Source: Palaemon carinicauda
Lineage: Eukaryota > Arthropoda > Malacostraca > Decapoda > Palaemonidae
Assembly (NCBI RefSeq): GCF_036898095.1
Contig: NC_090751.1
Location: 81,874,074-81,938,073 of the forward strand
Reading direction: 5' to 3'
DNA: 64,000 nt
Position 1 is the stretch's first letter, and every line of letters begins with the position of its first letter. Positions 43,985 to 53,808 of this stretch are shown here, in pieces. Made by a program: the position numbers and the translations under genes. Under the pieces are notes generated by a model. The model saw nothing but the letters and a program-made list of their open reading frames with translations, made no database searches and was not told the DNA's origin.

Positions 43985-44060
43985 CATCAGGACGACATGG
44001 CTCTTTCACCCAAAAATAGATTTTTCACTTCTTCGTGCTGATGGAAGTTTACCAGAGCAT
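43985..44060. repeat. ICR of copy C, partly deleted
   Basis: Compared with A and D the central part of about 35 bases that pairs with the left end is missing: after GATTTTTCAC the sequence goes directly to the GTGCTGATGGAAG end. The remaining halves still match the terminus. Confidence 0.7.
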
Positions 44061-44888
44061 TAATGTATCTGTGGATTTTTAACAGTGCCGTTATCTCGAA
44101 TTAACTATTTCCTATCTGGTCGTCAAGACCAAAGACACTTGATGTTACCGTAATACAGTACATCAATCAACTGAGCATACCAAATGCCAGTTCTTCCTTC
44201 CCCCTACAGGGAAAAGTCTATATAGACTAGGAAAAAACCCGAAAATTGTGAGTTCAAAGAACAATTAGCAAGCAGAAGTATATTGTGTCCTTATATACGT
44301 AAAGCATAGTTTGTACTAATAGGCAATGAATAGAATACTGTACCTCCCAGGTCCGGATCTAGACAGATAGGTTTATGTTCACGTAGGGATCATAAAACAG
44401 TAAAATAGACATGGTACAACCAAACTTACCTGTTTTCAAAAGAGAAGACATTAGTCTTACAAAGTCCTAAGAGGATCAAAGATGCTCTGATATACATGAT
44501 CTATAAAATCTTGAGGCGAAAGAGACGCAAAGATTCTTTCTAATGTTTATTTACAAGAAACACAGAAATCATGATTGGAATTAATATATTTATGCTAAAC
44601 ATATTGCATAAAAAAGCATAACAGTAACAACAAAATGAATAGGTTTCATCTGAAAGAGAAACAAAAGCCACTCAAAGAAATAAAGTATTTCACTGCATAA
44701 TGTTATTACCAGGAACACTAGCATATAAAATGCTGGCACTTGTGTCAAATTATCATGCTTGAGGTCACCTAGTTAGATAAAACAGTTCATAGTGTCTCTA
44801 ACAACACAATACTTATCATGATATACCTAAGTCTATCATGTACACCCTTCACTAAAAGTCCCTATTAGTGCACTGTCCTTCGCAGTAA
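44061..44888 (-). other. 3' untranslated region of copy C
   Basis: Noncoding DNA after the YR stop, matching the 3' regions of D in several blocks. No gene is seen. Confidence 0.7.
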
Positions 44889-46004
44889 TCAAGCAGCAGG
44901 TTTTATTACACTACCTGCAGCTACCACATGAAACTTGATTTCCTTTAATTGCTTCGCATAGTGGTTAAAGAATACCCTGGAAGACTTCCATCCAGTATAG
45001 GCACGCAGGTTTTCAAACGACATAGTCTGAAAGAAGTTTAGAGACGAGGCAACTTTTCTCGGATCGTGACCTGCGGGTGTACTGTCAGGATCTGCTCTGC
45101 GAATAAAGTAGCTGATTTTCGCCCTTATCTGTTTCAAAGATAACGTCGAACCAGAAGTCTTTCCCCTGAAAAGCTGACCTCCCTTAAAGTCTGAAGTTCT
45201 ACGAAGATAGACCTTTAGGCATTCCACTGGGCAGAGGGATGCTTCCTTCAGAGGGCAGATTCTCCAGGGACCCCATCTCTTAGTGGGCAGCTCGTTCTTG
45301 GCGAGAAACGACGGATCCGGAAAGAGATTTAAATCTCCGTTCGTTGTAAACTGAATGTGGCCATCATCCCTCGAGAGGGCCACTATTTCACTAACTCTGG
45401 CTCCTGAGGCTAGTGCAAAAAGAAATATCACCTTCTGAGTCAAGTCTTTCAGCGAGAAATCTTCATTGTTCAAAGTTGAAGCCAGATGAAGAACCTTATC
45501 CAAAGACCATGAAATGGGCTTTGGATGAGCTGCAGGTCGAAGTTTGGCGCAGGCTTTTGGAATCTTGTTGAAGATTTCATTAGAAAAGTCCACCTGGAAG
45601 GCGTATAGAATCGGCCTAGCCAATGCAGATTTACAAGTAGTAATTGTATTAGCTGCTAATCCTTGTCCGTGAAGATGGATGAAGAAGGACAAACAGAAGT
45701 CCGTAGAAATCTCTTGCGGTTTCTTCGCCTTAACAAAGGCTACCCATTTCTTCCAGGAAGACTCGTATTGTCTTCTTGTAGACTTTGACTTATATTCTTC
45801 TAAGAAGTTATTACTGTCTGCAGAAATCCCGAACCTTTTCTTAACCGCTAGGGTGAGAAAATCATGAGGTGAAGGTTCTGGGTTTTCTCTGATGAAGCGT
45901 AGACAGTCGATTTCTGCACTTGCTGAGTTAGAACTGGTTCCGGCAACGGGATCAGCTTCAGGCGTAGTTCTGTTATCAGAGGGAACCAGACACTGCCTGG
46001 CCAC
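44889..46004 (-). CDS. Tyrosine recombinase of DIRS copy C
   Basis: Open frame of 371 codons in the -1 frame relative to RT-RH-MT, overlapping its last 157 nt. It has no ATG: the first codon after an in-frame TAA is GTG, and the first internal Met is about 330 codons in. Non-AUG start or -1 frameshifting from pol is therefore likely. The core-binding half has STRRQYESSWKKW and FFIHLHGQGLAANTI. The catalytic half has Arg at about 203 (GARVSEIVAL), His and Arg at about 312 (HDPRK) and Tyr at about 346 (NHYAKQ). All catalytic residues are present. It would recombine the circular DNA copy into the genome. Confidence 0.9.
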   Translation of the reverse strand: MARQCLVPSDNRTTPEADPVAGTSSNSASAEIDCLRFIRENPEPSPHDFLTLAVKKRFGISADSNNFLEEYKSKSTRRQYESSWKKWVAFVKAKKPQEISTDFCLSFFIHLHGQGLAANTITTCKSALARPILYAFQVDFSNEIFNKIPKACAKLRPAAHPKPISWSLDKVLHLASTLNNEDFSLKDLTQKVIFLFALASGARVSEIVALSRDDGHIQFTTNGDLNLFPDPSFLAKNELPTKRWGPWRICPLKEASLCPVECLKVYLRRTSDFKGGQLFRGKTSGSTLSLKQIRAKISYFIRRADPDSTPAGHDPRKVASSLNFFQTMSFENLRAYTGWKSSRVFFNHYAKQLKEIKFHVVAAGSVIKPAA

Positions 46005-47686
46005 TTATAGGCCACTATCGCTGCCCTTCCCCGAAAGGATCTCAATTTGTCGAGGGCTTTCAACAACAGGTTGGTTGGTGGGAACAGGTAAATCCTGGAC
46101 CATCTGTTCCAATCCAGGGACATCGCGTCCGTTGCTTCCGCTAGAGGATCCTCATACGGGGCAACATACCGGGATAGTTTCTTGTTGTCGCTCGTTGCAA
46201 AGCGATCTACTTGCAGTCCTGGGACTTTGTTCAATATGAAGGAGAATGATCCTGCGTCTAGGGACCATTCGGACTCTATCGGATTGATCCTGGATAGAGC
46301 ATCCGCTGTCACATAGCGGAATCCTTGGAGGTGGACTGCTGTCAAGTGCCACTTCATCCTCTTGGATAGATGAAAGATGGCCAACATCACTTGATTTAAT
46401 TGAGGCGATCTTGAGCCCTGTCGATTTATGCATCTCATTATCACTTCGCTGTCTAAAACCAGGCGGATGTGGATTGAGCAGCGAAGTCTCAGTTTCTTCA
46501 GAGATAGAAAAACTGCCATGGCTTCCAGGAAGTTTATGTGGAAGGACTTGAAGAGTGGAGACCAGGTTCCCTGCACCTTCCGACGATGAGTGTGACCTCC
46601 CCAACCTTCCTTCGAGGCATCCGTGTGAACGGTGACTGCTGGTGGAGGTGGTTGCAAGGGTACCTTTCTTCTTAGGTTCTTTGCTTCCGACCATGGCTTG
46701 AGAATGGATCGCAGACGATTTGGGAATGGTCTTCGTAGATCTCTTCGATCGTTGTAAGCGTATCTTCTCCAGACTCCTGATGCATCTTTTAACTGCACTC
46801 TCAAAAGTGGGTCCGTCAAAGAGGCAAACTGGAGAGACCCCAACACTCTCTCCTGTTGTCTTCTTGATATTCTTCGAGATTGAAGAAGACTTTTGACAGA
46901 CCTTGCTATCTCCTTCCTCTTTGCTGTGGGTAAAGAGAGGCAATGTGACTGTAGGTCCCAGTGAACTCCCAGCCACTGGAACTTTTGAGCCGGAGAAAGC
47001 CGAGACTTTTTCAGGTTGATCTTGAACCCTAGGTTTTCTAGGAATTGGATCACTTTTCTGGAGGCTTGCATGCATTCTTCCTTGGATGCTGCCCACACCA
47101 GCCAATCGTCCAGGTAGGCCATCACCTGGACACCCATGAGGCGTAGTTGTCGAATGACTGCGTTCGCAAGCTTTGTGGATATTCTTGGAGCAATGTTCAG
47201 ACCGAAGGGCATGGCTCTGAAAACGTATTTTCTTTTCTGGAGCTTGAACCCTAGGTAGGGGGAAACCTGATGGTTGATTGGCACATGCCAGTAAGCATCC
47301 GTCATGTCTATGGAGAATGTGTATGCCCATTTGGGCAGAAGGGTCCTTATGTGTTGAAGTGTCAGCATTCTGAACTTGTAGTTCACAATGAACTTGTTGA
47401 GTGGTGATAAGTCCAGAATGACTCTGAGCTTTTCCGAATCCTTCTTCGGAACACAGAATAGCCTTCCTTGAAACTTGATGGACTTTGCTTTCCTTATGAC
47501 TCTCTTGTCTAATAGTTCTTGAACATATTCTTCCAGAACTGGGGTTGATGGTTGGAAGAATTGAGGAAAGCTTGGTGGGGTTGAGATCCAACCCCAGCTC
47601 AGTCCTTTCTTGATCAGGCTGTGGGCCCAAGGATCGAAGGTCCACCGATCCTGAAAATGGAGAAGTCTCCCTCCTACCGGCAGCAT
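45848..47686 (-). CDS. RT-RNase H-MT polyprotein of DIRS copy C
   Basis: 612 codons from the ATG one base after the gag stop; the frame is open 16 codons further upstream. RT: FCVPKKDSEKLRVILDLSP, SIDMTDAYWHVPI, MPFGLNIAPR and YLDDWLV at about 190. RNase H: HTDASKEGWGGH at about 353, FLEAMAVF, LVLDSEVIM and TADALSR. MT-like region: FATSDNKKL at about 494, DAMSLDWNRW and YLFPPTN at about 531. In the latter a phage-Dam-like D-PPY motif is replaced by FPP. No stop or frameshift is visible. It would convert element RNA to DNA; the job of the MT-like part is unknown. Confidence 0.93.
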   Translation of the reverse strand: MLPVGGRLLHFQDRWTFDPWAHSLIKKGLSWGWISTPPSFPQFFQPSTPVLEEYVQELLDKRVIRKAKSIKFQGRLFCVPKKDSEKLRVILDLSPLNKFIVNYKFRMLTLQHIRTLLPKWAYTFSIDMTDAYWHVPINHQVSPYLGFKLQKRKYVFRAMPFGLNIAPRISTKLANAVIRQLRLMGVQVMAYLDDWLVWAASKEECMQASRKVIQFLENLGFKINLKKSRLSPAQKFQWLGVHWDLQSHCLSLPTAKRKEIARSVKSLLQSRRISRRQQERVLGSLQFASLTDPLLRVQLKDASGVWRRYAYNDRRDLRRPFPNRLRSILKPWSEAKNLRRKVPLQPPPPAVTVHTDASKEGWGGHTHRRKVQGTWSPLFKSFHINFLEAMAVFLSLKKLRLRCSIHIRLVLDSEVIMRCINRQGSRSPQLNQVMLAIFHLSKRMKWHLTAVHLQGFRYVTADALSRINPIESEWSLDAGSFSFILNKVPGLQVDRFATSDNKKLSRYVAPYEDPLAEATDAMSLDWNRWSRIYLFPPTNLLLKALDKLRSFRGRAAIVAYKWPGSVWFPLITELRLKLIPLPEPVLTQQVQKSTVYASSEKTQNLHLMIFSP

Positions 47687-47687
47687 C

Positions 47688-49774
47688 TCACTTAGAGTGC
47701 TGACTGGAGGATTTGCCTCCTTGGCCACGACCACCTCTGTTGCCCCTGCCTCTGAAGGGGCCCCTCGAGGAACCCCGAAAGGAACCTCGAGACTTTGGCT
47801 TAAAAGTAGTAGCCTGCCTTTCGTAAACTGGGGTGAACACTGGCGACTAAGAAGCCAGAGTTTGGGGCACCAGTTGAAAGGTGGTGGTGGGTTGTGCTAC
47901 CGTCTGGGGCACCGTGCCCATGGGAAGCTGTTGCTGCTTTGGTCGAGAGGGCAAGTGAGGTCGTTTAGACTTGTTCTTCGGCTGGGGACCCTCGTCAGCT
48001 GAAGATTTTCGTTTTGAAGACAAGCCCCATTTGGAAAGGAGATTTCTATTCACCGAGGCGGCTTTGTCTACAACTTCCTTGACCACTTCACTCGGGAAGA
48101 GGTCTTTTCCCCAGATATTAGAAGCTATCAGCTTCCTAGGTTCGTGTTTAACGGAAGCGGAAGCAAACACGAACTCCCTACAGGCCCTTCTGGCCTTGAT
48201 GAAGTTGTACAGGTCCCTCGTTACCGTAGCCAAGTGAGCCTTGGCGAAGACCATGTACATATCCCGGGTCTCAGGAATACTAGCCATCGTCTCTAGCCCT
48301 GTTTGGAGAGACATGGAAGCAGCCAGGCGTTCCTTAGTCTCGTGTTCTCTCTTTAAGAGAAAATCAGTCAGCTTTGGGAGGTCTTTGTTGAACTGACGTC
48401 CAGCGATATCGGCCTCCAGCTTCCCGACTGTGAAGGTGACGTGAACATCCTTCCAGTCCTTGTCGTCTGAGGGAGAAAGGCTTGTTTTCTTCTAATGTGG
48501 TGCAAGATTTACCTGCCTCCACGGCCTTCAGAGCTGCTTTAAACCCTTTGTCCATAAAGGGAAAAGCGCGTTGGGGGTCAGCAACAAACGATGGATGTTT
48601 TTTGCTAAGAGCCGGCACCTTCGAACTAGTGAAAGCCCTCTCTTTCAAAGTTTTGGAAAATAAGGCTTGTGCCTTAGTAAGCTCAAGGACAGTTGTCTCC
48701 TTGGGCTCCTTCTCTTCTTTAGACGCCGGTTCATTCCTAAGGCGGACGTAACAGTCCTGATAGGCCCCTCTGCTGGGCCAGAACTCTATTTCCTCCACTG
48801 GTACTGTGCCCAGTTTCTCCGGGAGGAAAATTTTGCCTGCTGACATAGGCATATGCTCTGCGTACCTCCAAGGGTTAACGTCAGAGAAAACGGAAAGGTT
48901 CCTCACGTTCAACTTCTTCGGGGCCAAACGTGAAGACACCAACTGCTCAATCTCCGTCCGAAAAGTGGCTTCCTTCTCGGACGACCTCTTCTGTAGGTCC
49001 TGCACCATGGAGATCAAGGAATGAAGAGTGCTCGTGATCGAATCGAGGTGAGGTGGTTGAGAAGAAGTTGATGGTGCCGGATCGGCCGCTACAGCTGAAG
49101 AAACCGAAGGTACTTCGGCATTCTCAACATTCTCTTCAGGGGGGCAACTGCCTCCTGATCCAACTCTTCCACGAGGAGATTCTTCTCTGTCTCCTCGGAG
49201 ACGACAGACATGTTGTCGTCCAAATGGATACAGTACCCTCCAATGTATCCGCAACGTCAGGTTCCTGGGTCTGCTGGATCTGAAGTTGAACCAAGGGGAT
49301 CTCAGGTTTTGTCTGGGGAATGATAGCATCATCATGAGCTCTGGGGAAGAGACAATCCCTCATCCTAGCATTAGGAAGGTATGGGCCCGAAGCATTCTTT
49401 TGAAAGCCCCTGACCCATTTACGCAGCGTGTCCCTAGCTGCATCCCTAGACTCTAGAGTCTTTTGGTCATCAAAAGCCTCCTTTACCAAATTCTCACAAA
49501 TGGCACATACCTGCGGGTCCCAATACTTGAGAACCCCTTTGGTGATAGAGCAGCGAGCGTGAGCCCTGCACACTCCATGTCCGTAGAAGCTCTTGCTACG
49601 GACTCTACAAAAGTTGTTCCCGCACTCGGGCTGCTCCTGTAAAGAAAGAAAAACAAATGAGTTTTCTGTGAAATCTTCAGATTTCGGCTTAAATTAAGCA
49701 TTATACAGTATTTAGCTTGGACAGGGTAAGCTATAGGTAGGAAAGACACTTACATGTGCCTCCTGTCCAGCCAT
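47688..49774 (-). pseudogene. gag of DIRS copy C (broken)
   Basis: Exon 1 is 49754-49774 (ATG, seven codons, MAGQEAH). The intron is 49637-49753, and exon 2 starts EQPECGNNFC. The Cys/His module is complete (C-x4-C, GHGVC, QVCAIC). Frame changes occur near 49230 and 49140 and again near 48450-48310. One TAG replaces a Gln codon at about 47847. The RG-rich tail reads SRGSFRGSSRGPFRGRG and ends in HSK before the TGA at 47688. Because its pol and YR are intact, the copy would need Gag supplied by another copy. Confidence 0.87.
49637..49753 (-). other. Spliceosomal intron in gag, copy C
   Basis: On the minus strand the donor is GTAAGT directly after the seventh codon, and the acceptor ends TTTCTTTACAG before GAGCAGCCC. 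It has the same position as in A and D. Confidence 0.75.
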
Positions 49775-51911
49775 TTGCTATGACCTCCTCCCATATTGAA
49801 CTAGGCAGTTCCTAGGAATTAAATACTGGAAGACATTATCCAAGATATATAAAGTGTCCTCATGACACATCTTCCATTATGCACAATATGGTGGATAAAT
49901 CTAATGGAATTTAACCATTAATAAAAGAGAGAATCATTTCTCCTAAAGATGGTCTCACAAATGGCTGCCCAAGAACCACATGTAGGTTGGAAAAAATTGG
50001 TTTTCTAGGGCACAGCAGTAGCTGGCGGCAGTATGCCGCCAGTATTGCCGGTCCCGCCGACATCGCCGGCCCCGCCAACACTGCCGGCCCAGCCGACACT
50101 GCTGGCCCCAGCGACACCGTCGGACCGCCGGAACTGCTGGCCCGGTCGGCACTCGCCGGGCTAGCCGTCACCTGCCGGGCAGGCCGGCACCAACTGGGCC
50201 CGCCGGCACATGCCGGCCTGACTGGGCTCAGTTACTATCTTATAATATAGTGGATGGAAGGCACAGGCCGGCTGCCGGCGACAGCACAGTTGCCGGCAGC
50301 CGGTCATAGGATACCTGCCGTCGGCACATCGATCAGCGATGACCAAGGCAAGAGGAGGCAGCGAACTGCCGGCCTAACCATCCATATAGACGCCGGCAGA
50401 ACTAACTGCCGGCGGCTAGCACAAAAAGAAAGTCGGAGAAAAAGGTAAGGATAAAGGACGGCAAAGGATCAGCTATGCCGGCCAGCATCCCGAAAGAGTG
50501 AGCCAGTGGAAGAGGGAATTGAATTTGGGCTTCCACTCAACCATATCCCATCATAAGGATTATGGAAGGCAGTTCAAGGGAGGACTCGAGGGCACACTCA
50601 AAGATATGAGGTTACCTGCCGGCAGTCGACAGGGAAACTCAGGCCAGTTCTACAGACCCCCATAGGGACTTTGTAGGACCACGGCCAAGGGTGAAGGTTC
50701 ATCCAACACAAAAGAGATAGCTGGGTAGGGGGTAAAAGTCCATAAGTAAGGTAATACCCTAAGGAATTACCTAACCTGAGTGATTCTGATCTCAAAAGTA
50801 ACCTCAAGTAGGGGAAATCAATTCCCCAGAAAGGTTAGGTAAAGAGAACGCCATAGGACACACTCTTAGAGAACTGAATCACGTACTAAGGATTTCCACT
50901 AAGGAAGAAACCTATCTTCCAGTTAGAAAACCTTAGAACAGGACTGTCTGCTAGGCCAGGAAAAGGAAACTGTAAAACAATAACCTTAACGTGGCCTAGG
51001 GAGGACTAGCCTCCTGAACAGCAACTAGGCTAACTAGGAAGTCATTTCCCAGAAGCTAGATGCCTAACACAGACTTACTCTGATGTCCCGTCCTCCACTC
51101 CAAACCCGAGGATTGGCAAAGAATCAGCTATGCCAGTTCAAGGAAAGGAGAGAGAAATGAAACGCCCCAGTAAATTTTGCCTGAACATAGGTCAAAGCAA
51201 AATTAACTAAGGATAGCCCAGGCTAATCAGAGGGGAAGGGAATTACTCTTAAATCTCGTAGAGATAGTATTAACTTAAAAGGTATAGGAGATATCAATCT
51301 CCCCTTAAAAGACAATACAAGAGCAATCAGAGACATATATCAAGTATACTAAAGCCCTTAGGCTATTAAGCCAAAGAGCATAGAGAGACGTTCATCGAAA
51401 CTCTAGTATACTAATATGGAAAAGGAAAAATTACACAGTAATATCTTAATTGTATAAAATATTGCTTGAGCTTCAATAAAACTTTACCAGGAAGGTTATA
51501 TCATGCATGAAGTGTGAAGGTGCCTAGGCTAGGAAGCCTGGCACTCGTGAGGCTTGATCATAATAGCCAAAACCACGACAACAATGACATGATATAAAAA
51601 TCCCTAGCTAAGAAAACTAAATAGCTAAAGTTATTAAAGCAATTAATGCCAGGAATATCGTTCTTGCTAACTAAATGAACGAAAGAACGATCGCGTCCAT
51701 GACGCCATCCGGCTGGTAACAGCTCTTGTTACGTTAATCACGATCTCAATCGACAAGCAAAACTGGCAAGAGCTTACATTTACACAATTCAAAGATATTA
51801 CTTAACTTTCCAGATGCTGATGAAGCGGGAGAATCCATCATAAGCAAAGGAAATCCTCGAAAATAGCGAGATAACACCGAAAAAATGCTGTCACCAAAGC
51901 TACAAACGAAA
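49775..51911 (-). other. 5' leader of copy C with GC-rich repeats
   Basis: No gene. A GCCGGC-rich tract (about 50010-50460) is listed separately. The part next to gag (49785-49961) is nearly identical, inverted, to 52673-52849. The distal part (50760-51911) has no counterpart left in copy D. Confidence 0.75.
50010..50460. repeat. GCCGGC-rich tract with degenerate 18-bp tandem units, copy C
   Basis: Between about 50050 and 50150 units such as GCCGACATCGCCGGCCCC and GCCAACACTGCCGGCCCA follow each other with 18-base spacing. On the other strand they match the units of copy D. Scattered GCCGGC and GCCGGCA motifs extend to 50460. Confidence 0.8.
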
Positions 51912-52250
51912 GAATGGTTTGGTGGGGCCGCGTAGCGGCGGATGGCCGAACTATTTTGCAGTACATTAGGAGAGTCGAGTGTTTACCTCTCTAACGACTC
52001 TCCTATTTTTCTTGCCACTTTCCCTCTCGTAGTGAAAGGCTATTTGGGGTGTAAATAGCTATGAGATGTGTCAAGATACGTCCTTACGCGATATCCCTTG
52101 GAGAAATTTAAGGGATACTCGCTCCAGGAGTTAGAATTCTGGGTACCTTCGGTAAATTTTCTGGGATATATCACTGTAGTCACATATAACTTAGGAAGCT
52201 ACTAATGTAGGAACTTCCATCAGCACGACATGGCCTAAGCCCAAAAATCT
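51912..52250. repeat. Left ITR of copy C
   Basis: Matches the right ITR of copy D at 59697-60072 in the same orientation and the right ITR of C at 43573-43896 in inverted orientation, as expected for a minus-strand element. It ends with CATCAGCACGACATGGCCTA, then AGCCCAAAAA. Confidence 0.88.
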
Positions 52251-52273
52251 ATTTTTGGGCTTAGGCCATGTCG
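52226..52273. repeat. 48-bp near-perfect palindrome, head-to-head junction of C and D
   Basis: Two 23-base arms (CGACATGGCCTAAGCCCAA and on) are perfectly inverted around a CT centre at 52249-52250. The left arm is the left terminus of C and the right arm a short left terminus of D. Confidence 0.92.
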
Positions 52274-52849
52274 CCCCTTCAGAGGAAGAGGCTACAAGGG
52301 TGGACGTGGCCAAGGAGGTACATCCTCCAGCCAGCACTCATAGTGAGATGCTGCCAGTAGGAGGGAGACTTCTCCATTTTCAGGATCGGTGGACCTTCAA
52401 TCCTTGGGCCCACAGCCTGATCAAGATGGGACTAGGGTGGGGTTGGAACTCAACTCCACCAAGCTTTCCTCATTTCTTCCAACCCTCAACCCCAGTTTTG
52501 GAAGAATATGTTCAGGAATTACTGGACAAGAAAGTAATACGGAAAGCAAAGTCCATCAAGTTTCAAGGAAGGCTATTCTGTGTTCCGAAAAAAGATTCGG
52601 AAAAGCTCAGGGTCATTCTGGACTTATCCCCACTCAACAAGTTCATTGTGAACTACAAGTTCAGAATGCTGTGAGACCATCTTTAGGAGAAATGATTCTC
52701 TCTTTTATTAATGGTTAAATTCCATTAGATTTATCCACCATATTGTGCATAATGGAAGATGTGTCATGAGGACACTTTATATATCTTGGATAATGTCTTC
52801 CAGTATTTAATTCCTAGGAATTGCCTAGTTCAATATGGGAGGAGGTAAT
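52274..52849 (+). repeat. Displaced patch: gag-pol junction plus leader segment
   Basis: 52274-52672 is a near-identical copy of 55829-56227 of the same element (RG-rich gag end, TGA-G-ATG, start of RT up to NYKFRML). At 52673 it switches to the leader segment that is the near-identical inverse of 49785-49961 of copy C. Neither belongs at this place, so the 5' end of D was rebuilt by copying or template switching. Confidence 0.85.
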
Positions 52850-53808
52850 GTCCTAGGGTATTACTTTACTTATGGACTATTCACCCCTTCCCCGCTATCT
52901 CTTTCGTGTTGAGTGAACCAACACCCTTACGTCTGTGGACCTGGCATGAGTTTTTCTGTCTGCAGCTAGTACGCTGCTGGCAGATAACCTCATATCTGTG
53001 AGTGTACCTTAGAGTCCTCCCTTGGACTGCCTTCCATATGCCTTAAGATGGGATATGGTTGAGTGGAAGCCCGAATTTATTTCCCTCTTCCACTGGCACA
53101 CTCTTTCAGGATGTAGACGTCTTAGTTGATCTCTTGCCGTCTTCTATCCTTATCTTTTTCTCCTACTGTCAATCATGGGCTACGATTAACTGCCGACAGT
53201 TTTTGGATGGCTAGGCTAACAGTTCACTGTTAACCCTTTCTTTGGACATCGTTGATCGATGGCCGCTGGTAAGGTCCTAGGCATGTCTGCCGGCAACTGA
53301 GTAGCTTGTCGGCAACTGTCCTATGCCTTCCATCCAAAAATAATCAATATAATATTATTTTATTACCGGCAGTTGCCGGAAGGTTCGACAAGACGTTGGC
53401 CTGCCGGCATAAGCTAACTAGCCCATCATGCTGACGTTGCCGGCATTGTCGGCGGGGCCGGCATTGTCGGCGGGGCCGGCATTGTCGGCGGGGCCGGCAT
53501 TGTCGGCGGGGCCGTCATTGTCGGCTGAGCCGGCAACATTGACGGCATACTGGAGCCGGCAACTGCTGTACCCAGAAAAAATTATTATTAATTTTTCCAG
53601 CCTGCAAGTGGTTCTTGTACAGCCATTTGTGAGACCATCATATTGAGAGATGATTCTCTTCTATAGTAATGGTTATATCCATTTTAAATTATTCACTATA
53701 TTGAACATTTAAGAGGATGTGTCAAGAAGACACTATATATCTTAGATATTTCCTCTTATTTAATTCTATATGAATTTTTTAGTTCAATATGGGGGGGGGT
53801 CATAGCAA
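52850..53808 (+). other. 5' leader of copy D
   Basis: Matches the leader of copy C, inverted (about 50760 down to 49775), including the GC-rich tandem tract and the AT-rich block just before gag. No gene. Confidence 0.75.
53439..53528 (+). repeat. 18-bp tandem repeat GCCGGCATTGTCGGCGGG, copy D leader
   Basis: Four perfect units from 53439 to 53510, a fifth with changes (53511-53528) and a degenerate sixth. Each contains the GCCGGC palindrome also found in the leaders of A and C. Confidence 0.95.

Larger units (their letters stand above)
43555..52250 (-). mobile_element. DIRS-like retrotransposon, family 1, copy C (intact pol and YR)
   Basis: Read on the minus strand the order is left ITR (51912-52250), GC-rich leader, gag with an intron, RT-RH-MT, YR, ICR and right ITR (43573-43896). 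The RT-RH-MT and YR frames are open; gag has several frameshifts and one nonsense. The right end is the AAC at 43555 (GTT on the minus strand). The left end meets the left end of copy D head to head at a near-perfect palindrome. Confidence 0.92.

Noticed and set aside
53439..53528. Short frame over the GGC-rich tandem units, reading as an Ala-Gly-Pro repeat peptide
   Set aside because: It lies in the noncoding leader, and its homologues in A and C are not open in the same frame.
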